The position numbers and the translations under genes are program-made. A stretch of 64,000 nt of DNA from Haplomitrium mnioides (taxonomy: Eukaryota > Marchantiophyta > Haplomitriopsida > Calobryales), in assembly GCA_049999725.1 (NCBI GenBank), contig JBNGIS010021928.1, positions 1 through 64,000 on the forward strand, in the 5' to 3' direction. Positions 26,601 through 39,960 of this stretch are shown piece after piece. The notes under the pieces were generated by a model. The model was not told where the DNA came from. It did not search any database and saw nothing but the letters and a program-made list of their open reading frames with translations. How positions within the stretch are numbered: position 1 is the first letter of the stretch; every line of letters starts with the position of its first letter.

Positions 26601-27083
26601 ATTAGTCCCTGCAATGGTAGTCTAGATGTGTTGTTCCACGCAAGCGTAATTAGCTTTGCTATTTCCTTGAATGTTGAAGGTTGATGAGTTGAGGAGTTGA
26701 ATTCTGTTGTCGTTTAAGTTTGCATTTGAAAGTCCATGTTGTATTATTGCTTTTCAGTTGATTGATTGAGTTAATGGTTGAGTTACACGTTTTCATTTTG
26801 TCTTTTTCCAAACACAAGTCATTAAGACGTTCTGTCAAGTTCTCTCTTTATGCTTTCCCTATCCCTTTCTTTCCCTTTGTGGTTGCAGGTTCAACCCATA
26901 GCCGTTACCCGTCATCTAGCCCTATAGCCCTATACTACATATCTCTCTAGTCCAACTATCCTTCTCCCCAATTCTTCCATTCCCCTCTCATCTAATTCTT
27001 CTTCCCTCTCTTATCTCTTCTTCACACTTCATGGATAAGGCTTTGCTCCTTCACATGGCCTTACCCCTCTACTCACTCAAACA

Positions 27084-30000
27084 CTTGTGTAGCATCAATA
27101 CACAAGCAATAAGCCAATGGAGGCAATATGTGATCTCAAGTGACAAAAAACACATATATAAACATGAAGCCAATGGTGGAAACATGTGAAATCGAGTGAC
27201 AAAAACACAAACACACAAGGACTAAGCCAATGGCGCTAGTATGTGATCTCAAGTGACAAAAAAAACACATATAGAATAGCATCTATATACAAGCTCCAAG
27301 GTATTAGTGGAAATATAAGATCAAAGTGACATAAACAGAGATAGTTGCTAAGATAATGGTGACAATATGCTATCTAAAGTAGCATCAATACACAAGCATT
27401 AAGCCAATGGTGGCAATATATGATCTCAAGTGACATAAACACACATCTTGAGTAGTATCATTACACAAGCTCTAAGCTAATAATGGCAACATGGGATCCA
27501 AGTGACATAAACAAACACAATTTTTAAGACAATGGTTGCAAGATGCTATCTTGAGTAGCATCAACATACAAGCACTAAGCCAATGGTGGCAATATGTGAC
27601 CTTGAGTAACAAAAAACACACACACAAACACCAAGCAAATGGTGGCAATATGTAATCTTGAGTGACCAAAAAACACACATGAAGTAGCATCAATACACAA
27701 GCTCTGAACTATTAGTGCAATATGAGATCCGAGCGACATTAACACACATAGCTTCTTAGACAATGGTGGCAACATGATATCTCAAGTAGCATCAATACAC
27801 AAGCATTGAGGCAATGGTGGTAATATGTGACTTCAAACAATATAAACACACATCTTGAGTAGCATAAATACACAAGCTCCAAGCTCATAATAGCAATATA
27901 GTATGTGAGTGACATAAACACACAAAGTTCTTACGACAATGGTGGTAGTATACTATCTCGAGTAGTATATTTACATTATGATCTTGAGTGACAAAAAAAC
28001 ACATACACAAGCATTGAGGCAATGATGGTAATATGTGATCTCGAGTGACAAAAGAACGCATACACAAGCATGAAGCCAATGGTGGCAATATATGATCTCA
28101 AGTGACAAAACAACACACTTGGTGTAGCATCAATACATAAGATCTAAGCTATTGGTGGCAACATCAGGTCCAAGTGACATAAACACACAAAACTTCTAAG
28201 ACAATAATGGCAATATTCTATCTCGAGTAGCATCAATACACCAACATTAAACCAATGGTGGCAATATGTCATCTTGAGTGACAAAAAAACACATACACAA
28301 ACATAAAGCCAATAGTGGCAATATGTGATGTAGAGTGACAAACACACACACACACACACACACACAAAGCTAATGGCGGCAATATGTGATCTTGAGTGAC
28401 AAAAAAACACACATAAAGTAACATCAATACACAAGCTCCAAGCTATTAGTGGTAATATGAGATCCAAGTGACATGAACACATATAGCTTCTAAGAAAATG
28501 GTGGCAACATGCCATCTCCAGTAGCATCAATACACAAGCATTACGCAAATGGTGACAATATGTGATCTCAAGTGACATAAACACACATCACAAGTAGCAC
28601 CAATGCACAAGCTCAAAGCTAGTAATGGAAACATGGGATCTAAGTGACATAAACACAGACAATTTTTAAGACAATGGTGGCAATATGCTATCTTGAGTAG
28701 CATCAATGCACAAGCATTAAGCTAATGTTGGCAACATGTGATCTCAAGTGATAAAAAAAACACATACACAAGCATTAAGCCAATGATGGCAATATGTGAT
28801 CTTGAATGACAAAAAAAAAGATACAAAAGTATTAAGCCAATGGTGGCAATATGTGATCTAGAGTGACAAAAAAACACATATGAAGTAACATTAATACACA
28901 ATCTCTAAGCTAATAGTGGAAATATGAGATCCAAGTGACATAAACACACATAGCTTCTAAGACAATGGTGCCAACATGCTAAGTCGAGTAGCATCAACAC
29001 ACAAGCATTAAGCATATGGTGGAAATATGTGATTTCAAGTGATATAAACACATATCTTGAGTAGCATCAATGCACAACCTCTAAGCTAGTAATGGAAATA
29101 TGGGATCTAAGTGACATAAACACACACAATTTTTAATACAATGGTGGCAACATGCTATTTCTAGTAGCATCAATGCATAAGTATTAAACCTATGGTGGAA
29201 ATATGTGATCTCGAGTGATAAAAAAACACATACACAAGCAATAAGCCAATAATTGCAATATGTGATCTCGAGTGACAAAAAAACACATGCACAAGCATTA
29301 GGCCAATGGTGGTAATATGTGATCTTGAATGACAAAAAAACGCACCTGGTGTAGCATCAATGCAAAAGCTCTAAGCTAATAATGGCAATATAAGATCCGA
29401 GTGACATAAACACAAATAGCTTCTAAGACAATGGTTGCAAAATGCTATTTCGAGTAGCATCAATACACAAGCATGAAATCAATGGTGGCAATATCGCATC
29501 TCAAGTGACAGAAGAACACATATAAAAGCATTAATCCAATGATGGCAATATAAGATCTTGATTGATAGAAAACATATACACAAGCATTAAGCTAATGGTG
29601 GCAATATGTAATCTCTCCTAATAGAAAAACACATGTGGAGTAGCATCAATACACAAGCTCTCAACTAGAAGTAGCAACATCAGATCCAAGTAACATAAAC
29701 ACACATAGCTTCCGAGACAATGGTGGTATAATGCTATCTCAAGTAGCATGAATACACAAGCATTGAGCCAATGGTGGCAACATGTGATCTCGGCTGACAA
29801 AAAAACAGATGCACAACGATTAAGCCATTGATGGCAATATGTGATCTCAAGTGATAGAAAACAACATGCACAAGCATTAAGCCAATGGTGGCAATATACG
29901 ATTTCAAGTGACAAAAAAAATATGTGGAGTAGCTATAATACACACGCTCTAAGCTAATAATGGCAATATAAGTTTTGAGTAACATAAACACACATAACTT

Positions 30001-33000
30001 CTATGTTAATGGTGGCAATATGCTATCTCGAGTAGTATCAATACACTAGCATTAAGCCAATGGTGGCAACATGCAATCTCGAGTGACAAAATACATACAC
30101 AAGCATTAAGCCAATTGTGGCAATATGTGATCTCAAGTGACATTAACACACATCTAGAGTAGCATCAATACACAAGCTCTAAGCTATTAATGGCAATATG
30201 GGATCTAAGTGATATAAACACACACAATCTATAAGACAATGGTGGCAATATGCTTTCTCAAGTAGCATCAATGCACAAGCACTAACCAAATAGTGATAAT
30301 ATGTGATGTTGAGTGAAAAAAAAACTTATACACAAGCATTAGCCACATTATGGCAATATATCATCTCGATTGACAAAAAAACACATACACAAGCATTTAG
30401 CCAATGATAGCAATATGTTTTCTTGAGTGACAAGAAAACACATATGAAGTAGCATCAATACAAAAGCTCTAAACTAATAGTGGAAATGTGATATATGAGT
30501 GACGTAAACACACATAGCTTCTAAGACAATGGTGGCAATATGCTTTCACAAGTAGCATCACTACAGAAACATTAAACCAACATTGGCAATGTTTAATCTC
30601 AAGTGACAAAAAAACATTCACACAAGCGTTAAGCCAATGATGGCAATATGTGATCTCGAGTGACAAAAAAACACATATAGAGTAGCATCAATAAACAAGC
30701 TCCAAGCTTATAGTGATAATAAGAGATCTAAGTGATACAAACACACAAAACTTTTATGACAATTATGGTGGCAACATGCTCTCTTTAGTAGTATCACAAC
30801 AGAAGAATTAGACCAATGGTGGCAATATGTAATCTTGAGTGACAAAAAAACACATACACAAACATAAAGACAATGGTGGCAATATGTAGTCTTGAGTGAC
30901 AAAAAAGTAAGCACACAAGCACTAAGTCAATGATGGCATTATGTGATCTCAAGTAACAAAAAAACACATATGGAGTAGCATCAATGCACAAGCTCCAAGC
31001 TATTAGTGGCAATGTGAGATCTAGGTGACATAAACACACATTGCTTTTAAGATAATGGTGGCAACATGCTATCTCGAGTAGTATCAATACACAAGCATCA
31101 AGCCATTGGTGGCAATATGTGATCTCAAACAACACAAACACTCATCTCGAGTAGCAACAATACACAAGCTCTAAGCTAATAATGGTAATATAGGATCTCA
31201 CTCATATAAACACATACAAGTTTTAATACAAATGTGGCAACATGCTATCTCGAGTAGCATCAATGCACATGCAGTAAGCCAATAGTGGAAATATGTGATC
31301 TCGAGTGACAAAAAAATCACATACACAAGCACTAAGCCAATGATAGCAATATGTGGTCTCAAGTGACAAAAAACACATACCCAAGCATTAAGCCAGTGAG
31401 AAAAATATGTGATCTCCACTGACAAAACAACACACCTTCTGTAGCAACAATACACAGACTCTAAACTAGTAATGGGAATATGTGATCTGAGTGACATAAA
31501 GACACATATCTTCTTAGGCAGTGGTGGCAATGTGCTATTTGGAGTGGCATCAATACACAAGCATTAAGTCAACGATGGCAATACCTAATCTCAAGTAACA
31601 AAAAAACACGTACACAAGCATTAAGTCAATGATGGCAATATGTGATCTCATGTGACGGAAAAACACATGCACAACTATTAAGCCAATGGTGGTCATATGT
31701 GATCTCAAGTGACAAAAAAAAACACATGGAGTAGCATCAATAGACAAGCTTTAAGCTAATAGTGGCAAAATGAGATTCAATTGGCATAATTACACATAGC
31801 TTCTATGCCAATGGTGGCAATATGCTATCTTGAGTTGCATCAATACACAAGAATAAAGCTTATGGTGGCAATATGTGATCTCTATTGACAAAAAAACACA
31901 TACTTAAGCACTAAGCTAATGGTGGCAATATGTGATCTCAAGTGAAAAAGAAAACACATATGGAGTAGCATCAATTCACAAGCTCTAAGCCATTATTGGC
32001 AACATGAGATCTGAGTGATATAAACACACATAGTTTCTTAGACAATGGTGGCATTATGTTATCTCGAGTAGCATCAATACACAAGCATTGAGCTGACAAT
32101 GGCAATTTGTGATCTCGAGTGAAAAAAAAACACATACACAAACATTAAGCCAAAGATGGCTATATGTGATCTCAAGTGACTGAAAAACACATACATAAGC
32201 ATTAAGCCAACAGTGGCAATATGTGATCTTGAGTGATAAAAAAAACTGATGGAGTAGCATCAATGCACAAGCTCTAAGCTAGTACATGCAATATGAGATT
32301 CGAGTGACATAAACACATATATCTTCTAAGACAAGGGTGGCAATATGCTATCTTGAGTAGCATCAATACACAAGCATTAAGCCAATGGTAGAAATATGTG
32401 ATTTCGAGTGACAAAAAAGAACATACATAAGCATTAAGCCAATGGTGGCATTATGTGATCTCGAGTGACAAAAAAACACATATGGAGTAACATCAATGCA
32501 CAAGCTCCAAGCTAATAGAGGCAATGAGAGATCCGAGTGTCATAAACACACAAAACTTCTAATACAATGGTGGCAATATGCTATCTCGAGTAGCATCAAT
32601 ACACAAACATTAAGCAAATAGTGGCAATAAGTGATCTCAAGTAGCATCAATAGACAAGCATCAAGCCAATGGTGGCATTAAGTGATCTTGAGTGACAAAC
32701 AAACACATGCAAAAACATAAAGCCAATGGTGGCAACATGTGATCTCAAGTGACAAAAAAACAAACACACAACCACTAAACCAATGGTGGTAGAATGTGAT
32801 CTCAAGTGACAAAATAACACGTATAGAAGCATTAAGAATTTGATGGCAATATGTGATCTCGAGTGAGAGAAAAACACAAACACAAGCATTAAGCCAATGG
32901 TGGCAATATGTGATCTTGAGTGATATAAAAATACATATGGAGTAGCATCAATACACAAGCTCTAAGCTAGTAGTGGGCATATGAGATTTGAGTGACATAA

Positions 33001-34170
33001 ACACACATAGCTGCTAAGACAAGGGTGACAATATGTTATCTTGAGTAGCATCAACGCACAAGCATTAAGCCAATGGTGGCAATCTGTGATCTCGAGTGAC
33101 AAAAAAATGCATACACAAGCATTTAGCCAATGGTGGCAATATGTGATCTCGAGTGACAAAAAAACACATATGAAGTAGCATCAATACACAAGCTTCAAGC
33201 TAATAGTGGCAATGAGATTTTGTAGTGAAATAAACACAACAAAATTCTAAGACAATGATGGCAATATGGTATCTCTAGTAGCATCAATCCAATAGTGGCA
33301 ACAAGTGATCTTGAGTGACAAAAAAGTACATACACAAACATAAAGCCAATGAGAGCAACATGTCATCTCAAGTGACAGGAAAAAAAACATATAAGCACTT
33401 AGCCAATGGTGGCAATATGTGATCTTGAGTGACATAAAAACACATATGGAATAGCATAAATACACAAGCTCTAAGCTATTAGTGGCAATATAAGATCCGA
33501 GTGATATAAACACATATAGCTTCTAAGACAATGGTGGGAACATGCTATCTCAAGTAGCATCAATACACAAGTATTAAGCCAATGGTGGCATTATGTGATC
33601 TCAATTGACTTAAAAACACAACTCAAGTAGCATCAGTACACAAGCTTTAAGCTAAAAATTGCAATGTGAGATCTGAGTGATGTAAACATACACAACTTTT
33701 AAGACAATGGTGGCAATATACTATCTCGAATAACATCAATGCATAAACATTAACCTAATGGTGGCAATATGTGATATCAAGTGACAAAAAAACACATACA
33801 CAAGCATTAAGCCAATTATAGCAATATGTGATCTCAAGTGATAAAAGAACACATACATAAGAATTAAATCAGTGGTGGCAATAAAGGATCTCAAGTGACA
33901 AGAAAATACGTACACAAGCATTAAGCCAATGATAGCAATATGTGATTTCCAATGACAGAAAAACACATACACAAGCATTAAGCCAATGATGGCAATATGT
34001 AATATATAGTGATAGAAAAACACACATGAAGTAGCATCAATACACAAACTTTAAGCTAACAATGCCAATATAATAGTAGTGTGTGATCTCGATGACAAAA
34101 AAAACATATTTATAAGCATTAAGCCAATGGTGGCAATATTGTATCTCAAGTGACAAAAAAAGATACTTAG
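27084..34170. repeat. Satellite array, segment 2 (higher-order domain)
   Basis: Direct continuation of segment 1 after the inserted retroelement, with the same 51, 52, 57 and 73-bp monomers. The 57-bp type with GTGACAAAAAAACACATAC is frequent, as in segment 1. The last clear monomer of that type ends near 34165. The CTTCTAAGAC form of the 52-bp monomer dominates. A (CA)n run at 28342-28366 replaces part of one monomer. Confidence 0.94.
28342..28366. repeat. (CA)n microsatellite inside a satellite monomer
   Basis: About 12 CA dinucleotides lie where a 57-bp monomer normally has AAAAACACATACACAAG, suggesting slippage expansion of the ACACATACAC tract. Confidence 0.9.
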
Positions 34171-36685
34171 AGTAGCATCAATACACAACCTCTAAGCTAA
34201 TAGTGGCAATATGAGATCCAAAACACACATAACTTCTAAGACATTGGTGACAATATGCTATCTCAAGTAGTAATACACAAGCATTAAGCCAATGGTGGCA
34301 ATATGTGATCTCAAGTGACATAAACACACATTTGTAGTAGCATCAATATAGGAGCTCTAAGCTAGTAATGACAATATGGGATGTAAGTAACATAAACACA
34401 CATAGCTTTTAAGAAAATAGTGGCAATATGCTATCTCGAATAGCATCAATGCCCAAGTATTAAGTTAAAAATGGCAATATGTGATTTTGTGTGACATAAA
34501 CACACATAGCTTCCAAGAGAATGGTGGCACTATACAATCTTAAGTAGCATCAATACACAAATTCTAAGCTAATGATGGAAATATGCGATCTCGAGGGATA
34601 TTAACACACATGGCTTTCAAATCAATGGTAGTAATATGGGATCTCGAGTAGCATCAATGCACAAGTTCTAAGCTAATGATGGCAATATGTGATCTTGAGT
34701 GATATAAACATATATAGCTTCCAAGACAATGTTGCCAATGTTCAATCTCGAGAAGCATCAATAAACAAGTTCTAAGCTAATGATGGCAATATGCGATCTC
34801 GAGTGATGCAAACACATATAGCTTTCAAGACAATGGTGGCAATATGCAATCTCGAGTAGTATCAATACACAAGTTCCAAGCAAATAGTGGCAATATGCGA
34901 TATTGAGTGATATAAGCACACATAGCTTTTAAGAAAATGGTAGCACTATGCAAGCTCAACTTGTATTAATGCACAAGCATTGAGCCAATGGTGGCAATAT
35001 GCAAGCTTGAGTAGCATCAATACATGAGCATTAAGCTTATGGTGGTAATATACAATCTCAAGTGATATAAATACACATAGCTTCCAAGACAATGGTGGCA
35101 ATATACAAGCTTGACTAACATGCATTAAGCCAATGGTAGCAATATGCAATCAGGAGTAGCATCAATGCACATCATTAAGCCAATGGTGACAATAAGTAAT
35201 CTTGAGTGACATAAACACACATAGCTTCTAAGACAATGGTGGCAATATGTGATCTCGAGTAGCATCAATACACAAGCTCTAAGCTAATGATGGCAATATG
35301 TGATCTAGAGTGATATAAATACACATATCTTCCAAACAATGGTGGCAATGTGCAATATTGAGTAGCATTAATACACAAGCATTAAGCTCATGGTGGCAAT
35401 ATGCAATATCGAGTGACATAAACACACATAACTTCCAAGACAATGGTGCAAATTTGCAATCTTGGGTAATATACTCTAAGCCAATGATAGAAATATGCTA
35501 ATTTGAATGATATAAACCCATATAACTTGCATTAACTTGTGGAAATATGCAGTCTCAAGTACCTTTAATAACCAACCTCTAAGCCAATGGTGGTTATATG
35601 CAATCTCAAGTGATATAAACACGCATAGCTTCCAAGATAATGATGGTAATATGTGATCTCGAGTAGCATCAATGCTTTAGCTTTAAGCCAATTGTGGCAA
35701 TATACGATCTTGAGTGGCATAAACACACATAGCTCACAAGATAATGGTGGAAATACGCGATCTCGAGTAATATCAATACACAAGCTCTAAGAAAATAGTG
35801 GCAATATGCGATCTTGAATGAGATAAACACATATAGCTTCCATAAGAATGGTGGCAATATACGATCTCAAGTAACATCAACAACCAAGCTCTAAGCTAGT
35901 CGTGGCAATAAGTGATATCAAGACGTAAACACATATAGCTTCCAAGTTAATGGTGGGTATATGCAATTTCCAGTAGCATTAAGAAACAAGCTCCAAGCCA
36001 ATTGTGGCAATATACAATCTCCAAGTGATATAAAGACATATAGCTTCCAAGAAAATGGTGGCAATATCTGATCTTGAATAGGATCAATACACAAACCCTA
36101 AGTCAATTATCGTGGCAATATGGGATCTCAAGTAAAATAAACACAAATAGCTTCAAAGACAATGGTGGCAATATGTGATTTTGATGAGCATCAATACACA
36201 ACCTCTAAGCCAATAGTGGCAATATGCGATCTCAAGTAATGTAAACACACAAAGATTTCAAGAGAATAGTGGCAATATGTTATCTCAAGTAGTATCATTA
36301 CACAAGCATTAAGCCAATGGTTGCAATATGTGATCTGGAGTGACATAAACACACATAGCTTCCAAGACAATGCTAGCAACATGCGATCTGATTCGAGTAG
36401 CATCAATACACAAGCTCTATGCTAATGATAACAATATGCGATCTCAAGTGATATAAACACACATAGCTTCCAAGATAATGGTGCCAATATGCAATCTCGA
36501 ATAGCATCAATGCACAACCATTAAACCAATGGTGGCAATATGCAATCTCAAGTATCATCAATGTATGAGTATTAAGCCAGCAGGGGCAATATGCAATCTT
36601 GAGTGACATAAACACACATAGCTTCCAAGACAATGGTGGTAATTTGCAATATTGAGTAGTATCAATACACAGGCTCTATGTCAAT
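34171..36685. repeat. Satellite array, dimeric 104-bp domain (left part)
   Basis: From here the GTGACAAAAAAACACATAC monomers disappear. The array becomes an alternation of two 52-bp monomers. One is CTCTAAGCCAATGGTGGC..., ending GACATAAACACACATAG. The other is CTTCCAAGACAATGG..., ending GTAGCATCAATACACAAG. The CTTCCAAGAC variant replaces CTTCTAAGAC, and GCAATATGCGATCT becomes common. Ends at the target duplication TCAAT (36681-36685) of the chromovirus. Confidence 0.9.
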
Positions 36686-37168
36686 TTTAATGGTACAACC
36701 ATGATGTGGTGCTATTTATAAGAAAGTAGAGAGGAGTGAAAGAAATGGTAGAAAGTGACTTTTAGAGTTGAAATCATTTTAAAGCTACATGCTTTTGAAG
36801 CTACTTTTAGGACTAAAGTGAGATAAGATAACTTGCCTTCAAAGTTACTTTTGTAGAAGTGAGATTAGATCACTTTTAGGGTTGAGAGTAGAAGTGACTT
36901 GTAAGTGGTCACTTTTAGGGCTAAAATTGGAAATGACTTGTAAGTGAAGGAAGGGGGATGACACCTTCTTCTTTTGTATAAATAGAAGAGCTTCACAGCC
37001 CCACTCCTCATTCCGGAGTTCCTCTCATTTCATTTTGGCTCTTTGGTTGCTTGGCTTTGGCTTGCATTCTTGGCTTTTACTTGCTTATTAGACTAGAGTT
37101 GCATAACTCTATTAGAGTTATCTTGGAGTTGTTACTTATTTGGAAGTTGGTCTTTGAGTTCTTTTGTA
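36686..37168 (+). repeat. 5' LTR of the chromovirus (483 bp)
   Basis: Aligns to 41467-41926. Starts TTTAATGGTAC where the 3' LTR starts TGTAATAGTAC, and ends TTTTGTA where the 3' LTR ends TTTTACA, so both terminal dinucleotides (TG, CA) have mutated in this copy. An intact TATAAATA box lies at 36977-36984. Confidence 0.9.
36977..36984 (+). promoter_or_regulatory. TATA box of the chromovirus 5' LTR
   Basis: TATAAATA followed by GAAGAGCTTCAC, at the typical position in the LTR. The corresponding site in the 3' LTR (41758-41765) reads TATGAATA, so only the 5' copy is intact. Confidence 0.7.
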
Positions 37169-37169
37169 T

Positions 37170-37180
37170 TGGTATTAGAG
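37170..37180 (+). other. Primer-binding site, initiator Met tRNA type
   Basis: TGGTATTAGAG starts two bases after the 5' LTR end. It matches the well-known TGGTATCAGAG primer site for initiator methionine tRNA with a C-to-T change, which fixes the LTR boundary and orientation. Confidence 0.85.
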
Positions 37181-37207
37181 TTACAGTTCTTTTTTGTAGA
37201 GAGTTAA

Positions 37208-38034
37208 ATGGAGAATCAAGAAGCAAGAATTCAAGCAATGCAACAATAAATTGAACATCTTTCTTACCTTTTGGAAGTTCAAATGCAAATGGGAAAATTG
37301 GCATATTTTTGAGAAGAAGAAAGTCATGTAAAGTTTCCCAAATCAAAAGCATATGATGGGAAGACGGTTCCTAAGACATTTGAAAATTTCTTGTTTGATT
37401 GCTAGAAATACTTTGAGGCTACAAATATTAGATAAGATGGTCGAAGAATTCTATTTGCTGCAAGTTGATTGAAAGGAGTGGCAAAAACTTGGTGGAAATA
37501 CCAAATAGAGCAAGCTCAACATGGATTTGTTACTCCAACTGCTTCTTGGCAAGAGTTCAAAGAAGTGGTGAATTAAAGATTTAGGGTTTTGAATGCTCCA
37601 AAGGTGGCAAGAGATCGATTGGCAAAATTGAAGCAACTCGGTACAGTGAGGAGCTAAATCACATAATCTCAAAATATCATTATGCAAATTTCTAATATGG
37701 GTGAGGGAGAAGATTTTAGATTTCTTTGTTTGAAGATTGAAGCCTCACATTATAATGGAAGTGACAATGAGAGAGCCCTCTCAACTAGAAGAAGCAATGC
37801 GCATGGCTAAACAATATGACTTATTGCTAGCAACTACCGAACTTGGGCGACATCTACAACAAGCTTTACCAAATGTTTGTTTGCCACCAAATGAGGTTGT
37901 ACCTATGGAGATTAATAGGGTGCAAAGAGTGATACTCACCAATGTAGAGCATAAGCGCCTATACCAAAGTGGAGGATATTCTTATTGTCGACTTGGCCAT
38001 TTGATTGCAAATTGCCCATGTTGCCAAGGTTGAC
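37208..38034 (+). pseudogene. gag: gag remnant of the chromovirus
   Basis: Starts with ATG at 37208 (MENQEARIQ). Capsid-like sequence follows (KSKAYDGKTVPKTFENFLFDC, AKTWWKYQIEQAQ, FKEVVN) with several in-frame stops and at least one frameshift before 37737. The zinc knuckle at 37977-38015 has lost its first Cys (Tyr codon TAT at 37977). It also has one residue fewer between the second Cys and His, so it would not bind zinc normally. Gag is followed closely by the protease. Confidence 0.8.
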
Positions 38035-38159
38035 CACGTGCTCTTGTTCAAGCAGCAATTATTGAAGATGAAAATCATGGAAATGACAAACCTCAATAAA
38101 AAACAATCAAGCAATTTACTGAGAGCTTGACTAACTATAATGGAATTAAAAGCTCAATA

Positions 38160-38500
38160 AGAATTCAAAGCACCTTGTTTCATCTAGATTGTGTGGTTGA
38201 TGAGCATTCATGTAGAATGTTGGTAGATTGTGGAAGTTTTTAAAATTTCATGTCATTACGTTTTGCAAAAAAAAATCAAAGCTTAAACTTTGCCTGTTAA
38301 GGAAAGTTTTGTGACTGTGGCCGATGGCCAAAACATGAGGTTTGCCACTTGCAAAAGCCATTTCTACGAATTGGTAAAGAGTATAAAAAATCTATGAGTT
38401 TTATTATCACACCAATATAATATGGCATTAATTTGGGCTTGCCTTGGCTTGAAGATCTATCTGCTCAAGTTGGTTGAGCAAAATGACAAATTCAAATTAC
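38160..38500 (+). pseudogene. pol: Protease region of the chromovirus
   Basis: The segment at 38190-38250 reads like the retropepsin entry (LVDCGSF...NFMS), with Asp followed by Cys-Gly-Ser instead of the usual Ser-Gly. GLPWLEDLSAQV near 38435 matches the C-terminal GxxWL block. Stops and a frame change are present. Assignment rests on these two blocks and position between gag and RT. Confidence 0.65.
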
Positions 38501-38540
38501 TTTATAGGGAAAGAAATTTCTTATAAGGTGTCTGACACCA

Positions 38541-39485
38541 TTGGTGAAGAGGCCCAAATCAGTTCAGCATAATACTTTGATGGAGAAAGAGTTACACTTC
38601 TTTGTGTGGATCAAGCCTATCGTGAACTTGGATAAAGAGGGAGGGAAATCTGTACCGACCTCAATGATTGATGATGTTTTGAAGAATTTTTTAAATGTGT
38701 TTCCATATGTTTTGCCAAAAGAGTTATTAGATGATCGAAGAATGCCCTTTCGGATTGAGTTACTACTTTTTATAATCGGCTTATATATCAATTATCGCCA
38801 TAAGAGTTGGGAGAGCTTCGTAAGATCTTGGCAGATCTTCTTGAGAAGAATTTAATTCGACATAGTACTTTGCATTGGGGAGCACCAGTATTCTTTGCAC
38901 CAAATAAAGATGGTGAATTTTGTCTTTGTACATATTATCGCGAGTTGAATTATCAAACAGTAAAGAATAATTATTCTTTACCACGTATTCATGATTTGTT
39001 GGATAAATTGAGTGGTGCGCAACTCTTTTCCAAGTTGGATCTTCAAAGTGGCTATTGGCAAATTCCTATCAAGCCAAGTGATGTGCCAAGACAACTTTTT
39101 GCACGAGGTATGGGTATTTTGAGAGGAAGGTCCTTATATTTGGTTTCACTAATGCTTTGGCCATATTCATTGATCAAATGTATCAAATTTTTGATGAGTT
39201 ATTGGATAAGTCAGTTTTGGTATTCTTGGATGACATTTCTATTTTTAGTAAACTAAAGTTGAGCATCGCAATCATCTAAAAGAAGTATTGCAAAGGTTGT
39301 GCAATTGGAAGTTTTATTGCAAAAGATCTAAGTGTGAATTTTGGAAGTAAATGGCTACTTACCTAGAGCACAAGGTGTCTCTGGATGGTATCAAGACAGA
39401 AAAAGAGAAAACTAAGGCTATCATGGAGTGGCCAACACCAAAGGACATTAGAGCCTTCAATGAATTGACAAGCTTTCAATGAATT
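38541..39485 (+). pseudogene. pol: Reverse transcriptase of the chromovirus
   Basis: Sequence from about 38670 (FLNVFPYVLPKELL) leads into LRKILADLLEKNLIRHSTLHWGAP, FAPNKDGEFCLC and LDLQSGYWQI at 38810-39080. A frameshift near 39105-39140 moves the rest to another frame. There the catalytic Phe-Leu-Asp-Asp motif sits at 39223-39234, followed by ISIFS. The order and the FxDD motif are those of chromoviral RT. It is non-functional because of the frameshift and later stops. Confidence 0.88.
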
Positions 39486-39960
39486 GGTCAAGTTTCAATG
39501 AACCGCTAAAGAGAAAACGACATTTCAACAACTCAAGGATGTAAGCTCTTCTTGTCTTATTCTACAACCATATGATCTAAAGGCATGTTGTATAGTTGAC
39601 TTTGATGCTTCTAATTTCTTTATTGGAGTAGTTTTACAACAAGAGTTTGAGAATGGACTTCATCCAATTGCCTTCCTGTCACATTGACTAAATTCGGTGG
39701 AGAGAAATTATTTTGCAATGGATCAAGAGCAATTGACAATGGTTTATACTACCAAAGTGTGAAAACACTATCTTTTGAGAAGATATGTACTTATGCGCGC
39801 AGATTACAAGCCATTGTTACAAATGATCCATTTGGAAAATATGATAAGTTGTGATCATCGATGTGAAGATCAATTGCAACTATTCGATATCAAGTGAAAG
39901 TAAAAGCTTGGAAGGTTCCACACCATTCTTGATACACTATCACGAAAGCCAGATCATCGA
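39486..39960 (+). pseudogene. pol: RNase H of the chromovirus
   Basis: FDASNFFIGVVLQQEFENG (39600-39657), HPIAFLSH and ERNYFAMDQEQLTMVY (39700-39750), then HYLLRRYVLMRADYKPL, are standard chromoviral RNase H and connection blocks. Stops interrupt the frame (for example TGA near 39687 and 39759). Confidence 0.85.

Larger units (their letters stand above)
13176..27083 (+). mobile_element. Tat/Athila-like Ty3-gypsy LTR retrotransposon, degenerate
   Basis: A 13.9-kb element inserted in the satellite. It starts TGTTAAGCCC and ends CTCAAACA (TG...CA). An exact 5-bp target duplication CTTGT flanks it (13171-13175 and 27084-27088). Joining the flanks recreates satellite sequence of the kind seen at about 4362 (CTATCTTGTGTAGCATC). 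Order inside is 5' LTR, primer site resembling the tRNA-Asp type of Athila/Tat elements, gag, protease, reverse transcriptase, RNase H, integrase, purine tract, 3' LTR. There is no chromodomain, and only about 180 bp separate integrase from the 3' LTR, so no env-like gene. The gene order, the long LTRs and the primer site point to the non-chromoviral plant Ty3-gypsy group; the exact clade is inference. In the stretch aligned by eye (about 14580-14900 against 24500-24820), LTRs differ at roughly 5 percent of sites. Confidence 0.93.
23295..27083 (+). repeat. 3' LTR of the Tat/Athila-like element (3789 bp)
   Basis: Begins TGTTGGGCCC and ends CTCAAACA, followed by the CTTGT target duplication. 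It preserves the TATA box and about 900 bp (roughly 25820-26720) that are missing from the 5' LTR. It lacks the nested 239-bp insert. It has its own private change, a 27-bp tandem duplication at 24182-24235. It also contains the assembly gap at 26544. Shared coding-like stretches (for example 24473-24700 and 24973-25236) are described in the findings. Confidence 0.93.

Noticed and set aside
26484-26684. Frames across the 10-N gap
   Set aside because: They span an assembly gap and a duplicated contig end.
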